From Thiovibrio frasassiensis (lineage in GTDB: Bacteria; Desulfobacterota; Desulfobulbia; Desulfobulbales; Desulfurivibrionaceae), in NCBI RefSeq assembly GCF_029607905.1, contig NZ_JAPHEH010000001.1, positions 2,695,530 to 2,759,529 on the forward strand: a DNA stretch of 64,000 bases, in the 5' to 3' direction. The translations under genes were made by a program, and so were the position numbers. The notes under the pieces were generated by a model. It did no database searches and had not been told where the DNA came from. It saw only the letters and a program-made list of their open reading frames with translations. How positions within the stretch are numbered: position 1 is the first letter of the stretch; each line of letters opens with the position of its first letter. This document shows, one piece after another, positions 63,657-64,000 of this stretch.

Positions 63657-64000
63657 GCCTTGAAAAGATCAGGCCGCAGTTTGCCGACACGCTCGCCGCC
63701 CTGGACAAACAAGCGACCCGCAAGGGCCACGAACGGGCGCTCACCGCCATCAGACCGGCCCGGGCAGACTTTGGCCCCCGCTGCCTTCTGGTCGGCTACG
63801 GTGACCGGGAGTTTCTCCGGCTGAACTCCAACTCCTATCTCGGCCTCTCCCTCCATCCGGAGGTGATTGGAGCGGCAGAGGAGGCGGCGCGCCGTTTCGG
63901 CGCAGGCCCGGGGGCGGTGCGCTTTATCAGCGGCACCTGCCTTTCCCATACGGAACTGGAAGAAAAACTGGCCCGGTTCCACGACCGCGAGGCAGGGATG
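63653..64000 (+). CDS. kbl: 2-amino-3-ketobutyrate CoA ligase (glycine C-acetyltransferase), partial
   Basis: Only the first 116 codons are in the window. PLP-dependent alpha-oxoamine synthase N-terminus: LNSNSYLGLSLHPEVIGAA, AVRFISGTCLSHTELEEKLA. Coupled to threonine dehydrogenase, it would split 2-amino-3-ketobutyrate into glycine and acetyl-CoA. AGGAGG precedes the ATG. Other oxoamine synthases (BioF, serine palmitoyltransferase-like) are less likely given the neighbour. Confidence 0.85.
   Translation, partial: MSLEKIRPQFADTLAALDKQATRKGHERALTAIRPARADFGPRCLLVGYGDREFLRLNSNSYLGLSLHPEVIGAAEEAARRFGAGPGAVRFISGTCLSHTELEEKLARFHDREAGM

Overview
The window looks like a chromosomal segment of a Gram-negative, flagellated, probably anaerobic bacterium of the Desulfobacterota (deltaproteobacterial, Desulfobulbales-like) type. 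This rests on sigma-54-driven flagellar operons, lipoprotein-rich envelope genes, a class I two-subunit iron-sulfur fumarase, a CooC-type nickel-insertion ATPase, an SDR-type threonine dehydrogenase and the gene order. No rRNA, tRNA or CRISPR array was recognised. All assignments come from reading the sequence; no database search was run.

Layout. (1) 1-11476, minus strand: a long housekeeping run in transcription order ffh, rpsP, khpA, rimM, trmD, SPOUT RNA methyltransferase, rplS, rnhB, yraN, pdxA, tmk, TPR lipoprotein, lipoprotein, radical SAM protein (cut by the window edge). Many genes overlap by ATGA/GTGA, so translation is probably coupled; tandem terminators follow rplS. (2) 11776-16760: a small accessory island with a SAM methyltransferase, a MntA/HepT-type toxin-antitoxin pair whose HepT gene carries an in-frame stop, and a 942-residue metallophosphoesterase-P-loop NTPase-repeat protein. 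Copies of one dispersed repeat sit at the module borders. (3) 17114-21412, minus: ileS, lspA, fabD. (4) 21790-22548, plus: an orphan cooC. (5) 22752-44184: a large flagellar cluster with two hook genes (one per strand), fliK-flgD-flgE, flgBC-fliEFGHIJ-motE-like, and a regulatory block of FlrA-like activator, TPR protein, FlrB-like kinase and FlrC-like activator. Three good sigma-54 promoters precede the structural operons, matching the two sigma-54 activators encoded beside them. (6) 44381-48853, plus: ftsE, ftsX, envC-like and ctpA-like genes for cell division and periplasmic processing. (7) 48931-55869, minus: fumarase beta and alpha, a PilZ protein, panB, ruvB, ruvA, ruvC, yebC and rlmE. 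(8) 56227-64000, plus: a PAS-GGDEF protein, an exported isochorismatase-fold protein without its cysteine, a membrane metallophosphoesterase, an 817-residue soluble double-AAA/M41 protease, threonine dehydrogenase and the start of a 2-amino-3-ketobutyrate CoA ligase.

Most interesting: the double-AAA M41 protein with both Walker B motifs altered and no membrane anchor; the metallophosphoesterase-NTPase conflict-type protein in a repeat-delimited island; the ochre-interrupted HepT; and a flagellar sensor kinase with glutamine at the position of its phosphorylatable histidine.
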